A stretch of 64,000 nt of DNA from an uncultured Gammaproteobacteria bacterium (GTDB taxonomy: Bacteria > Pseudomonadota > Gammaproteobacteria > Pseudomonadales > Pseudohongiellaceae): assembly GCA_913060495.1 (NCBI GenBank), contig CAJXRP010000021.1, forward strand, positions 1-64,000. Reading direction: 5' to 3'. The translations under genes were made by a program, and so were the position numbers. Shown piece after piece: positions 34,700-44,000 of the stretch. Each line of letters starts with the position of its first letter. Position 1 is the first letter of the stretch. The notes under the pieces are model-generated. The model searched no databases. It was not told where the DNA came from and worked only from the letters and a program-made list of their open reading frames with translations.

Positions 34700-34844
34700 G
34701 GAGACTTATCGATGAGACTTGAAGACACCGGCGCATCTTAATAGATCATCAATGGATGGGGCAAGTCGGAGCCGCAGTTCTGTGGAGATAGCTTCGTAGG
34801 AATGCAATAACTACTGGACCAAATGCGTCAGCAAACGTCATTAA

Positions 34845-36104
34845 CTACTGGGCAAGCTGAACTCGTTCCATATCGTCCATTTGTCTGTAGCTAGAGGTGA
34901 TCACCCTATCGCCTTGCTGCAGACCATCGATCACTTCGATATAGCGGTTATTACGTCGACCAACGCGAATATCGCGGCGTATAGCGTAGCTGCCCTGTGC
35001 ATCAACTACGAACACCCAATTGCCACCAGTATCTTGCACGAAACCTCCGATAGGCAGCAGCAGTGACTCTACCGGATTACCGAGAGTGAGCTCCATCTGC
35101 AGACTCTGTCCCCGCCTAATATCGCTTGGTGTTAAACCATCGAACACAAGATCGACCTCGAAGGTCCCCTCGGTGATCTCGGGATAGACTTTTAGTAGAC
35201 GCGTCGTATATTCCGCACCTGCCAAAGTAAACGAGGAAGTCTGACCTGCGAATACACGAGAAACGTAGAATTCATCAATCTGAGCAACAACCTTAAACTG
35301 ATCGATAACATCGATCTGCCCGAGTCGCTGTCCGGCCTGTTTACTCTCCCCTATCTCTACAGGTAGAGACGTCAATTGCCCCGCGATAGGCGCCCGCACT
35401 AACAAGCTCTCGAAACTGCTCTGCGAAACCAACAAATTCTCTTCCAGCTTCTCTACCTGCGTCTCGATCTGGACCAGTCGCGTCTCTCGAATTCTATTCT
35501 CGAGTCGTTGCCGTGCCTGATGGTTCGCCAAGACCTTCGACTGATAGGCAAGCTCATCGACAATGGCATCGTATTGCTCGATAGAAACCAAACCATCTTC
35601 TACTAGCTGCTCATGCCGTGCCTTCTGCCGCTCTAGAACAATAAGCCGGTATTCAGTATCGATGATCTGGCGCTCAGTACTCAGCTTCGTCGTCTCGAAG
35701 CCATCGGTGATATTGTTCAGCAGATTCAACTGCTCGGTGATATTCGTATCATTCTGCGCAGCACTCAGCCGAAGATTGGTGTTACTCAGCTGCAGTAGAG
35801 GTTGCCCCGCCTCGACGAAGCTCCCCTCCTCTACAAAGACCTCTTCAACCGCTCCGCCATTCACAGCATCTAGGAAGACACTATTAAGGGGTTGAACAGA
35901 GCCGCGTATGGGAACTGCATCCTCGAAGTCACCAAACTCGACCTCCGAGATAACCAGCTGATCAATCGAAACCCGATAGGTCCGTATAGAGGCATCTATC
36001 AGCATTCGATAAGCAAACCAGCAGCCGATCAACAATACGGCACCGACCAATCCCCACTTCCACGCAGGCATTTTCTGTCGTTCTATAACGCGATCCATAG
36101 CCAT
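34845..36104 (-). CDS. HlyD-family periplasmic adaptor of an ABC efflux system
   Basis: A 419-residue membrane-fusion protein. It has one N-terminal helix (WKWGLVGAVLLIGCWFAYRML), a biotinyl-lipoyl half (GGAVEEVFVEEGSFVEAGQPLLQLSN), a coiled-coil hairpin at about residues 115-235, the second lipoyl half (LLVRAPIAGQLTSL) and a beta-barrel plus membrane-proximal domain ending GDRVITSSY. It would link the MacB-like permease to an outer-membrane channel. Its gene is 61 bp after the permease gene on the same strand. No TolC gene is in the window. Confidence 0.9.
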   Translation of the reverse strand: MAMDRVIERQKMPAWKWGLVGAVLLIGCWFAYRMLIDASIRTYRVSIDQLVISEVEFGDFEDAVPIRGSVQPLNSVFLDAVNGGAVEEVFVEEGSFVEAGQPLLQLSNTNLRLSAAQNDTNITEQLNLLNNITDGFETTKLSTERQIIDTEYRLIVLERQKARHEQLVEDGLVSIEQYDAIVDELAYQSKVLANHQARQRLENRIRETRLVQIETQVEKLEENLLVSQSSFESLLVRAPIAGQLTSLPVEIGESKQAGQRLGQIDVIDQFKVVAQIDEFYVSRVFAGQTSSFTLAGAEYTTRLLKVYPEITEGTFEVDLVFDGLTPSDIRRGQSLQMELTLGNPVESLLLPIGGFVQDTGGNWVFVVDAQGSYAIRRDIRVGRRNNRYIEVIDGLQQGDRVITSSYRQMDDMERVQLAQ

Positions 36105-36165
36105 AGTATTAGATTATAACCCTATCTTGGTGAGTTGTTATCGGTTTACAGTTTGCAAAAAAAAT

Positions 36166-38667
36166 CTACTCGTAGCGCAGCACCATTGCTGGGCGAACGT
36201 GTGCGCTTTTCCAAGACTGAGAGATAACCGCCCCCACAGCAATTAGCACAGAAAGGAAAAAGCTGACTAGGAAAGGCAGTAAAGTAAGTTCCGATTGTGC
36301 GGCAAATAAGCTCGTGTAGACGTTGCCGATAAAATAACCCACAGGCCAAGCGAAGGCGTTAGCGATCATGACTGGTTTTGCAAAATCTAACAGCAACATG
36401 CGAAGTAATGTACCACTACTCGCTCCCATCACCTTGCGAATGCCAACTTCCTTGCGTCTGATATTAGTTATGAACGTAGCATTTCCGAGCAAACCTATGC
36501 TGGCAATAAAGAATCCGAACATCGATAAGGCGCCGATTGAAGCACTTATCCCCAAGAACAAATTGTAGGCTTCATAAAAAAGGTTATCTGCAAATTCCCT
36601 TTTTAAGGCAACGGTAGGCATCAGCCTATTCCAGGTCTCATCAATGTGACGCAATGATTCGCTTACATTGTCTTTTGCCACTTTAATGACCAGATAGTTT
36701 GCACTGTTTGGCTTTAGCGTATACATGCTCCCGCTTACTCCAAAGCTCTCGAAATTTATAAACCTAAATTTTTGATCACCGACGCTGCCGATTATTGTCA
36801 TCTCCACCGCTATAGGAGTCTGAACAGACGGCGGCTCTAGGTGTTTAAACACCGATTGACCTACCGCCTCGGCGGCATTCTCCCAACCCAGAGTCTGGGC
36901 AGCAGCATCGTTTATTAGCAGACCATAAGGTCCACTGGTCGTCGTAAGCTCAGAATTGGAGGGAAAAGTATCGCGAGAACGATCACGGGAGAAATCACGC
37001 CCACTCAATAGAGGCATATCCATTGTCTCGGTAAATTCGTAACCGACATTCTGATTGCTCAGCTCCACAGTTACTTCGTTGAGATCCGCAGTTCTAGCCA
37101 TGCTATCCGTCGACATGCTGATTTCCCACGGCGGGATGCCTACCTGAGTGACAGAAAGTACCCCAGGATTTTGCTTGAGCTGAGTTATGAGCAATTCTGG
37201 ATCAACGGTATAGGTGTCGACCGGAGTTGAAACAACGATCTTTGGATCTGCAACCTCCCCGTCCAACTGCCCTGTCATAGCCGAGTTCTGCGAGAACATG
37301 ATAACGGCAAGAATCATCAAGGTACCGGAGATAAAGAATTGCACCCCCACCATCAAAGAGCGGAGTCGGCTCGAATAGCCGCTTGATCCCTTGGGACGCA
37401 TTAACGACACCAAAGGAACCATTGCCGTGCGAATCGCAGGATAACCACCCGCAACTAGGACAATGACCGTGATCACTACGAGCAGCGCCAACCAGAGCTG
37501 AGCATCAAATAACATGGAAACCGATACACCGACTGCGCCGGTACCCTGCAACTGCAACAACAGAATTAAAAAAAGAGCTAGGGTGATCAACAGAGCTGCC
37601 ATGACAAAAAGCAGACTCTCGAAGCAATACTGCGCTATTAGCAAACTCCGCTTAGCACCGAGAATTTTCTGCACCCCGATTTCCTGACTACGCAGTGATA
37701 GTTGGGCAATTACTAGATTGGAATAATTTAGACAGCCGATCAACAGTACCAACGCCCCCGCAACCACGAGAATATCGGTAATATCGAAGCCGCCAGTAAC
37801 GAAGGCGATTTGTGAGGTAACCAATTGATTAATGGGTTGTAACTCATAAGTCATGAATTCAGAACGTTCTTCCGGCAAAGTCGCCTGAACAAATTCATCG
37901 AGGCGCTCATTGAAGTCTGCTACATCAAGCTCCATATCCTCCGGAAATTCTATATAAACGTAGTCAGATTGATTGCCCCATTGATCTGCATTGGGATCGG
38001 CGCCAGCGGCTGCCCGTCGCTCTCGCCTGATGCTGTCTGACACTTCAATGGGTACAAAAATGTCCGTCTGAAAAAGGGGTATCGAAGATTGCAGGTGGGA
38101 GGGGCTCTGCTGTTTTGCTGCAACACCTGCAATAACAATATCCGAACGATTGTTTAATAACATGCGCTCACCGACTACGTCGGTTCGTCCGAAAACTCGA
38201 ATCGCCGCTTCTTCTGTTATCAAGGCAGAGTTTGGCGGAAGTTCCCCGCCGGTCGCTAATCCATGCTGCGTAGGTATAGGGAAAATATCGAAGAAGCTTG
38301 GCCCTACATAACGCACGAAGAGCGTAAGCGCCTGACCGTCCACTATCACATCACCACTTCCGCCACCGGCTCCAGCCCTTGTAATGTTCGGTATTTCCGG
38401 GAAATAAGTACGCAAGTATCGAGCGGCTGGCTCGTTAATTATCGGGAATTTGTCGGGGCCGCCTACACCACCACTATTGCGCATGATGACATTGTAGATC
38501 TTGTCAGCATTCGGGAAATGCTGATCGAAGCTTTGCGTATAATTAGACAGCAGAACTGCAGAAATAAAACAGAGGAAACCAAACACTAGGCTTAGCATGC
38601 TGATAGTAGAATGCAGCTTGAATCTTAGCAGGGCCTTCATTGCCATCTTGGAAAAATGCGCGATCAT
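36166..38667 (-). CDS. MacB/FtsX-type ABC transporter permease, duplicated
   Basis: An 833-residue permease. Two MacB_PCD-FtsX halves are present: the first helix near residues 19-41, a large periplasmic domain to about 285, three helices at 290-410 (VVAGALVLLIGCLNYSNLVIAQLSLRSQEIGVQKILGAKR marks the FtsX signature), then a helix at about 440, a second periplasmic domain, and a final three-helix set with FITNIRRKEVGIRKVMGASSG. Eight helices in all, as in two-module permeases of peptide-export or antimicrobial-resistance systems. It pairs with the ATPase gene 22 bp upstream and the adaptor downstream. GGGAG precedes the start at eight bases. The cargo is unknown. Confidence 0.92.
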   Translation of the reverse strand: MIAHFSKMAMKALLRFKLHSTISMLSLVFGFLCFISAVLLSNYTQSFDQHFPNADKIYNVIMRNSGGVGGPDKFPIINEPAARYLRTYFPEIPNITRAGAGGGSGDVIVDGQALTLFVRYVGPSFFDIFPIPTQHGLATGGELPPNSALITEEAAIRVFGRTDVVGERMLLNNRSDIVIAGVAAKQQSPSHLQSSIPLFQTDIFVPIEVSDSIRRERRAAAGADPNADQWGNQSDYVYIEFPEDMELDVADFNERLDEFVQATLPEERSEFMTYELQPINQLVTSQIAFVTGGFDITDILVVAGALVLLIGCLNYSNLVIAQLSLRSQEIGVQKILGAKRSLLIAQYCFESLLFVMAALLITLALFLILLLQLQGTGAVGVSVSMLFDAQLWLALLVVITVIVLVAGGYPAIRTAMVPLVSLMRPKGSSGYSSRLRSLMVGVQFFISGTLMILAVIMFSQNSAMTGQLDGEVADPKIVVSTPVDTYTVDPELLITQLKQNPGVLSVTQVGIPPWEISMSTDSMARTADLNEVTVELSNQNVGYEFTETMDMPLLSGRDFSRDRSRDTFPSNSELTTTSGPYGLLINDAAAQTLGWENAAEAVGQSVFKHLEPPSVQTPIAVEMTIIGSVGDQKFRFINFESFGVSGSMYTLKPNSANYLVIKVAKDNVSESLRHIDETWNRLMPTVALKREFADNLFYEAYNLFLGISASIGALSMFGFFIASIGLLGNATFITNIRRKEVGIRKVMGASSGTLLRMLLLDFAKPVMIANAFAWPVGYFIGNVYTSLFAAQSELTLLPFLVSFFLSVLIAVGAVISQSWKSAHVRPAMVLRYE

Positions 38668-38689
38668 GATGCTACTCCCAATTTCTGCT

Positions 38690-39409
38690 CTAGTTGCGCT
38701 TCATTACGGTAACATTCGATATCGGCTGATCTAGACTCTCGTCTTCTGCACCAACCACCTTGCCGTCTAGCATAGAGATGATGCGATCTGCCTTCGCGCC
38801 ATGTTCGGGTGAATGGGTAACCATAAGAATCGTAGCGCCCTTATCTTTAAGCAGCGCCAACATATTCATCACGTCATCACCATTCTTAGTATCGAGATTT
38901 CCCGTAGGCTCATCGGCTAATATTAACTTCGGATCGCCAACTACAGAACGCGCTACAGCTACACGCTGCTGTTGTCCGCCAGAAAGTTCTTGAGGCATGT
39001 GCTTGGCCCGCCCTTCCAGCCCGACGAGTTCAAGCGCCTGCGCCACTTTTTCTCTCCTTTCTTTCTTACCTAAGCCTAGATAGAGAAGAGGCAAGTCGAC
39101 GTTTTCTTGCACACTTAAATCGTCGATTAGATTGAAATTCTGGAAGATGAAACCAATGTTCTGCTTGCGTAGACTCACCAACTCATTCTCGGAGCGACTA
39201 GCTATCTCCTCACCATCGAAGTAATACTCGCCAGAGTTTGGGCTGTCGATCATGCCGACAATGTTTAGCAAGGTTGATTTACCGCAACCGGACGGCCCCA
39301 TAACCGCCACAAATTCCCCCTTACGGATATGAATATTAATACTATCCAGAGCCACCGTTTCCATGTAGGCAGTTCGGTACATCTTGCTTAAGTCCTTCAA
39401 TCGAATCAT
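38690..39409 (-). CDS. ABC transporter ATP-binding protein (LolD/MacB type)
   Basis: A 239-residue nucleotide-binding subunit. Walker A is GPSGCGKST (38-46), the Q-loop is in FIFQNFNLIDDLSV, the signature is LSGGQQQR, Walker B is LILADEPTG, and the switch His is in MVTHSPEH. It matches the LolD/FtsE/MacB mechanotransmission class. It is the first gene of the three-gene efflux operon, starting at ATG with GGGGA eight bases upstream. No two-component system is adjacent to suggest regulation. Confidence 0.95.
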   Translation of the reverse strand: MIRLKDLSKMYRTAYMETVALDSINIHIRKGEFVAVMGPSGCGKSTLLNIVGMIDSPNSGEYYFDGEEIASRSENELVSLRKQNIGFIFQNFNLIDDLSVQENVDLPLLYLGLGKKERREKVAQALELVGLEGRAKHMPQELSGGQQQRVAVARSVVGDPKLILADEPTGNLDTKNGDDVMNMLALLKDKGATILMVTHSPEHGAKADRIISMLDGKVVGAEDESLDQPISNVTVMKRN

Positions 39410-39556
39410 TGCTTAATCCCCAATAGCCATTGCTATGTGCTTACATATACCAGTAAGACTCAAAACCAGATAAAAAGTTACAGAATACTTCTGTATATAG
39501 ATGAACGAACAACGTTGATTAGATGCAACCGGACAAACTATCGACCTAGCTGAATT

Positions 39557-39562
39557 TATAAT
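39557..39562 (+). promoter_or_regulatory. Possible -10 element before secreted-protein copy 2
   Basis: A perfect TATAAT lies 39 bp before the ATG at 39601. I see no good -35 hexamer at 16-18 bases, so this is weak evidence. Confidence 0.25.
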
Positions 39563-39600
39563 ATGATGGGAAGTCGACATCTCAGAACAAACATAACTAC

Positions 39601-40629
39601 ATGAAAATTATAAAAAAACTTGCATACCCACTACTCTATAGCATGCTGATTGCGGCATCTTCCTCCAGCAGCGCACAAGAATTTAATCCGCAACTTACAG
39701 AGTATGGCCAACCTGATCTTCGTGGTGTGTGGAATTTCTCCAACAAGACACCCCTGGAGCGACCTGAGCGCTTTGGCGATCAAGAGTTTTTAACCGAGGA
39801 AGAGCTAGGGAGCATATTGCAGTCTAGAGTGGAACGAGTAGCAACGACTGCGGCGAGAGAGGCTGCCACATCGGAGCGCATCCTGAATACAGAGAACGCT
39901 CGTTCGGTAGAAGCTGTAAATAATTTCTGGTTCGAGGGCGACGCCCTTGGGGAAAATGGCAGGACTTCGTTGGTGATTTATCCAAGAAACGGCCGATTCC
40001 CGGATGTAGTTCCAGGAACACTAATACAACGCAGCGATGCAAACGGCGTTACCGAGATACCTGGAGATCGCCCTGTACGCTTTACCCACGGAGGCATCAG
40101 TCGCGACGGCCCCGAGGATCGCGGCCTATCCGAGCGCTGCATGGTCTTCAATTCCGGCCCACCTATGTTCAGCGGTCCCTACAATAATAATTTGCAGATA
40201 TTTCAGAACCGCGACCACGTCGTTATCTTGACCGAGATGGGTTTCGATGCGCGCATCGTGCCACTTGAGAAAACGGAGCATGTCGATCCTGCCATAACAC
40301 TCTGGTCCGGAGATTCTAGAGGCTATTTTGAGGGCAATACCCTAGTCGTTGAATCTAGAAATTTTACTGACGCCATTGCTAGCATTGGCATGAGGCAGGT
40401 TGCCTATGGCAGCGCAAAGAATAGATTGCTTATCGAGCGCTTCACACCGACTGCAGAAGGATCTCTAGATTACGAAGTCACTATAGACGATCCAGACACA
40501 TTCCAAGATCGAATAGTGATCCTAATGCCCATGACCCGAGTCGATGAACGACTATTCGAATATGCTTGCCATGCTGGCAACTACGCATTGAGGAATATAT
40601 TGCGCGGAGCGCGTTCGGAAGGAATCTAA
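39601..40629 (+). CDS. Secreted protein of unknown function (YGQPDL/GVWNF family), copy 2
   Basis: A 342-residue paralogue of the protein at 9218-10213. A signal peptide ends SSSSAQEF and the mature chain begins TEYGQPDLRGVWNF. The same blocks follow in order: DGPEDRGLSERCM, GPYNNNLQIF, TEMGFDARIVPLEK, WSGDSRGYFEGNTLVVESRNF, YEVTIDDPDTFQD and FEYACHAGNYALRNILRGAR. The two conserved Cys are retained. Its N-terminal third carries an Ala/Glu/Arg-rich insertion (RVERVATTAAREAATSER) not found in copy 1. Function unknown. It overlaps the end of the convergent small gene by four bases. Confidence 0.83.
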   Translation: MKIIKKLAYPLLYSMLIAASSSSSAQEFNPQLTEYGQPDLRGVWNFSNKTPLERPERFGDQEFLTEEELGSILQSRVERVATTAAREAATSERILNTENARSVEAVNNFWFEGDALGENGRTSLVIYPRNGRFPDVVPGTLIQRSDANGVTEIPGDRPVRFTHGGISRDGPEDRGLSERCMVFNSGPPMFSGPYNNNLQIFQNRDHVVILTEMGFDARIVPLEKTEHVDPAITLWSGDSRGYFEGNTLVVESRNFTDAIASIGMRQVAYGSAKNRLLIERFTPTAEGSLDYEVTIDDPDTFQDRIVILMPMTRVDERLFEYACHAGNYALRNILRGARSEGI

Positions 40630-41039
40630 TCTACCGACTCAAGACGCAGAAAATAGCGCGGTGGAAAGCCCGTCAGAATTCTAAACATCAAACCCAGTGA
40701 ATTTTCTGCATCTACGCGTTCGTGCTCTGCGCCTTCAACGGGCACTGCCAGATAGCGACCCTCCTCAAGCTCCGACAAGACTTGAACAGAAGGATTGGCC
40801 AATGCTTCACTATACCAAGCTCTTGGCCAGTGATTAGCAGCGACATAAAGCTTATCTGCGCTTTCGATACGAACCACAATACGTGGGCTGAGATTGCCCT
40901 GATCGTCCAAGGTGCTAATCTGCAGAGTACTGGTATTTTCGGGCTGAAAGTATCCGAGAGATGATTCAAATAAGATAACGAGCAAGGCATAAGACAACAG
41001 TAGAATGAGAAACAGCTTCAATGATTTTTTAGCAGTCAT
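40626..41039 (-). CDS. Small membrane-anchored protein resembling the deazaflavin-dependent nitroreductase fold
   Basis: A 137-residue protein. One N-terminal helix (FLILLLSYALLVILFESSLGYF) is followed by a soluble domain. The stretch DKLYVAANHWPRAWYSEALANPSVQV and then RYLAVPVEGAEHERV resembles the split beta-barrel of F420-dependent nitroreductase/DUF385 proteins, including the HPxWYxNLxANP-like motif. The similarity is from memory and partial, and no F420 or flavin claim is made. AGGGTG precedes the ATG. It lies 28 bp downstream of yhdP in the place where tldD is found in many Gammaproteobacteria. Confidence 0.72.
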   Translation of the reverse strand: MTAKKSLKLFLILLLSYALLVILFESSLGYFQPENTSTLQISTLDDQGNLSPRIVVRIESADKLYVAANHWPRAWYSEALANPSVQVLSELEEGRYLAVPVEGAEHERVDAENSLGLMFRILTGFPPRYFLRLESVD

Positions 41040-41067
41040 TATTACACCCTAGAATTTATTAGCACCA

Positions 41068-44000
41068 CTATTGAGAGACATCGCCCGCTTGCCTAGCCCT
41101 ATCGGGAGAACCGAAAGCCTGCTTAAACTCAGGCTCCAAATTTTCCCATGGGCCCTCGAGTGTATAGACTGCGCTGGTCAAACTATTTACCTGACTGCCG
41201 AAAATTCGGTCAAACAAATAGGCCCCCACGGCCAAAGGAATATTCGCAGTTAATAAACCAATCCAGGGAATGTTTTCACTCACCGGCAGCGTCAAATACA
41301 TCTCACCCACGATGCTTTCTTCTTTAAGATTTAGGTCGCCTGTAATCTGATAGAGACTGGAAGGTCCAGAGATGACCAATCTATCTTCAATGTGCACCTG
41401 TCCATCCAACATCGACATCTGACCCGTGATTTCGTCGTAGGCCAGGCCGCTTCGCAGCAGGTCATCACTAAAGCGCAGTCGACGCATAATCGCATCAAAG
41501 TTTAGAATGCTGATTAATTTAAGCGCACCCGCGGCACCTGCACGCTGCAAAAATCGCCCATCCTCAATGTCTATCCCGATATCCCCGCTGAGATTTGCCG
41601 CCGTAAAAAATGCAGGACTACCAGGCCAACTCAAATCCGCGATAAATTCAGCGGCACTACTCTCCAAGCTCGGGGCATATCCGTTTGCCGTTAATACATC
41701 AGCCATATTGTCAGCCGTTAGCACGCCGGTTAGCGCGCTCACGTGTGTATCACCATCGAAGCGCCAGCTAAAATGCGGAATCAGCTGCGGCTCACCTGCC
41801 TCGCTATCCGCTGAGTCATTCTCCACCTGCTCTATCGGCGCCGTATCTAATCCTAACCGCAGTCCACGAAAATCGAAGGCTAGATCATCTATTTCTGCAC
41901 CCTCTGAATTAGGGTTGAGGGTAAAGCTCCAACTTCCATAAGGTCGATCTCCGATACGAAACTCGTTCGTGGAGAAATGCATACGCGGCAACTCTCGAGG
42001 ATCGATATCAGCCAAAACATCAACAGGGTCTTCGTCTTCGATCAACAGAAGTTCGATATCCGTTTCTGACAAGGGACCAATTCGATCACTCTCCTCTCCC
42101 GGCAACCGCAAGTACTGCAAATCGAGACTTAAATAATCTTCAACATCGAAGGGGAGCCTAACCTGTCCTGCAATGGAACTGCTCTGTAGTGCAATCTCCC
42201 AATTCTGCTGCGCAAGCTGCGGAACAATACGCATATTCACATCACTTAGTTGCTCGCCATAGAACCGAAAATTCTCTATCTGTATATCCACAAACTCAAT
42301 GGTGCTGCCCATGCCCTCGGACACCGATTCATCACTATTAAACTCGGCAAGAAAATCACTCCACTGCTCTAGCTGGAATCGATCCATATTACCGAGCACC
42401 ACCAGACCTTCTGATACATTGTCCCGCAGGCTTTCGAAGTTGCCCTGAGCCTCACCGACGAATACCAAACCATCGCGAATATCACCCTGCTCTACTTCCA
42501 ACTCGAAACTCAGGGTAGATCCAAGCGAGCCAACAATCATTTGCTCATCATCGGAGAATGCCATATCAAGCTTAAGAGGCAGCTCGACTTCTACCGACTT
42601 GGTAAAAGGATGAGGCAATTCCAACGAGGCACCTAGTAGAGAAGAATCTATGACTAGCCGATTGGGCACATCAGCAATGCCGGTCTGATCGATGCTCAAG
42701 TTTGCCTGGTAAGCCAGCTGCCCCTGCATGCTAGCCAAAATGTCTTTCACGAATTGGCTTTGCATTGGCCAAGCTATAAGCTGCTCAGGGGTCACTAGAC
42801 CGGCAGCACTAACACCAATCGATTCGAGATTTCCCTCTACCAAATTAGAGCTCAGCTGGATATTTGCTATCTGCTCGAACAAGCGCCCCGACAGAACAGT
42901 CTCTTCGACACCGCTGCGAGTATCGAAGACAACAGGGCCAGTAAGCTCATTTATTTGTATAGCGTAATCTGGAATTAGAAGATTGTTATCCTGCAAACTC
43001 ATATCTAGGCGAACTTCAGTCTGCAGCTGCGGACGATTCAGCGGTACTTCCACACCGATTTGCGCACTAAAGTCGCCCTCTGTCTGCCAATTAGCGAAGG
43101 CAGCCTTTAGGCTTTCGCCGACCGCAGCATTCTGTAAATAATTTAAGCCGTCGGCTGTAGCACCATCGGCCTTGCCCTGAATTGACAACCAGTTCTCGCC
43201 TTCGGCGTTCTCCCTAATCAAACCATTCACTGACGTCGCAACAACATCGAGACTAGTCGCTCGCTGCACCTCAATATCAATATTGTTGTCATCGGATATC
43301 GCGAATGCGTTAACGTCGCTCAAATTCGGCCACTCGTCGCTGAAATTAAGTTCGCCGTCACCCAGCACATAGAAGCCCTGAAAAGTCTTCGTCGGCGCCG
43401 CTGCGTCAGGTAATGTAGAGCCACGATATATCGCGCCGCTGTTCACCAGCATGCCATCGAGAATCGCTCCGTTGAGCCACTGCATGGTGTCCGCCAAACC
43501 CTGATTCACCTTCGGTCCATCGGGCAAATAGGCGGCTCGGCCGCTGGCATCGAAACTCAGCGCCCCAACAAGCAGCTCGAACTCGGCCCTCGGTTCTCCC
43601 TCATTCGGCCGATCGATTATTGAAGTGAATTGCACGCGCCCTTGTACAGCATCTGTCTCGGCAACCACAACGTTACTCTTCAAGCGAAGATGCATGCCTT
43701 CGTTTAGATCCAGGCTGAAACCAATACTGCCGTTGACATAGTTATGATCCCAGGTGCTGACAAACAAATTGGGTATGTTTATACGGAATCGCTCAGACTC
43801 TACCTCGGCGAAACCACCAGCACGGCTACTGGCTCCGTCATAGTCGATTTCAGCATAACCATCAAGGCCCCACATTTGCGGAGAACCACGCACCGAACCA
43901 ACATCTATATTATTAAGATTGGTCTTAATGAGCAGATGCTCTTGTGAATTTTCTTCGAGGGGAAGCTGAAGGCTAAAATTTTCGAACTGACCTCTCGGTG

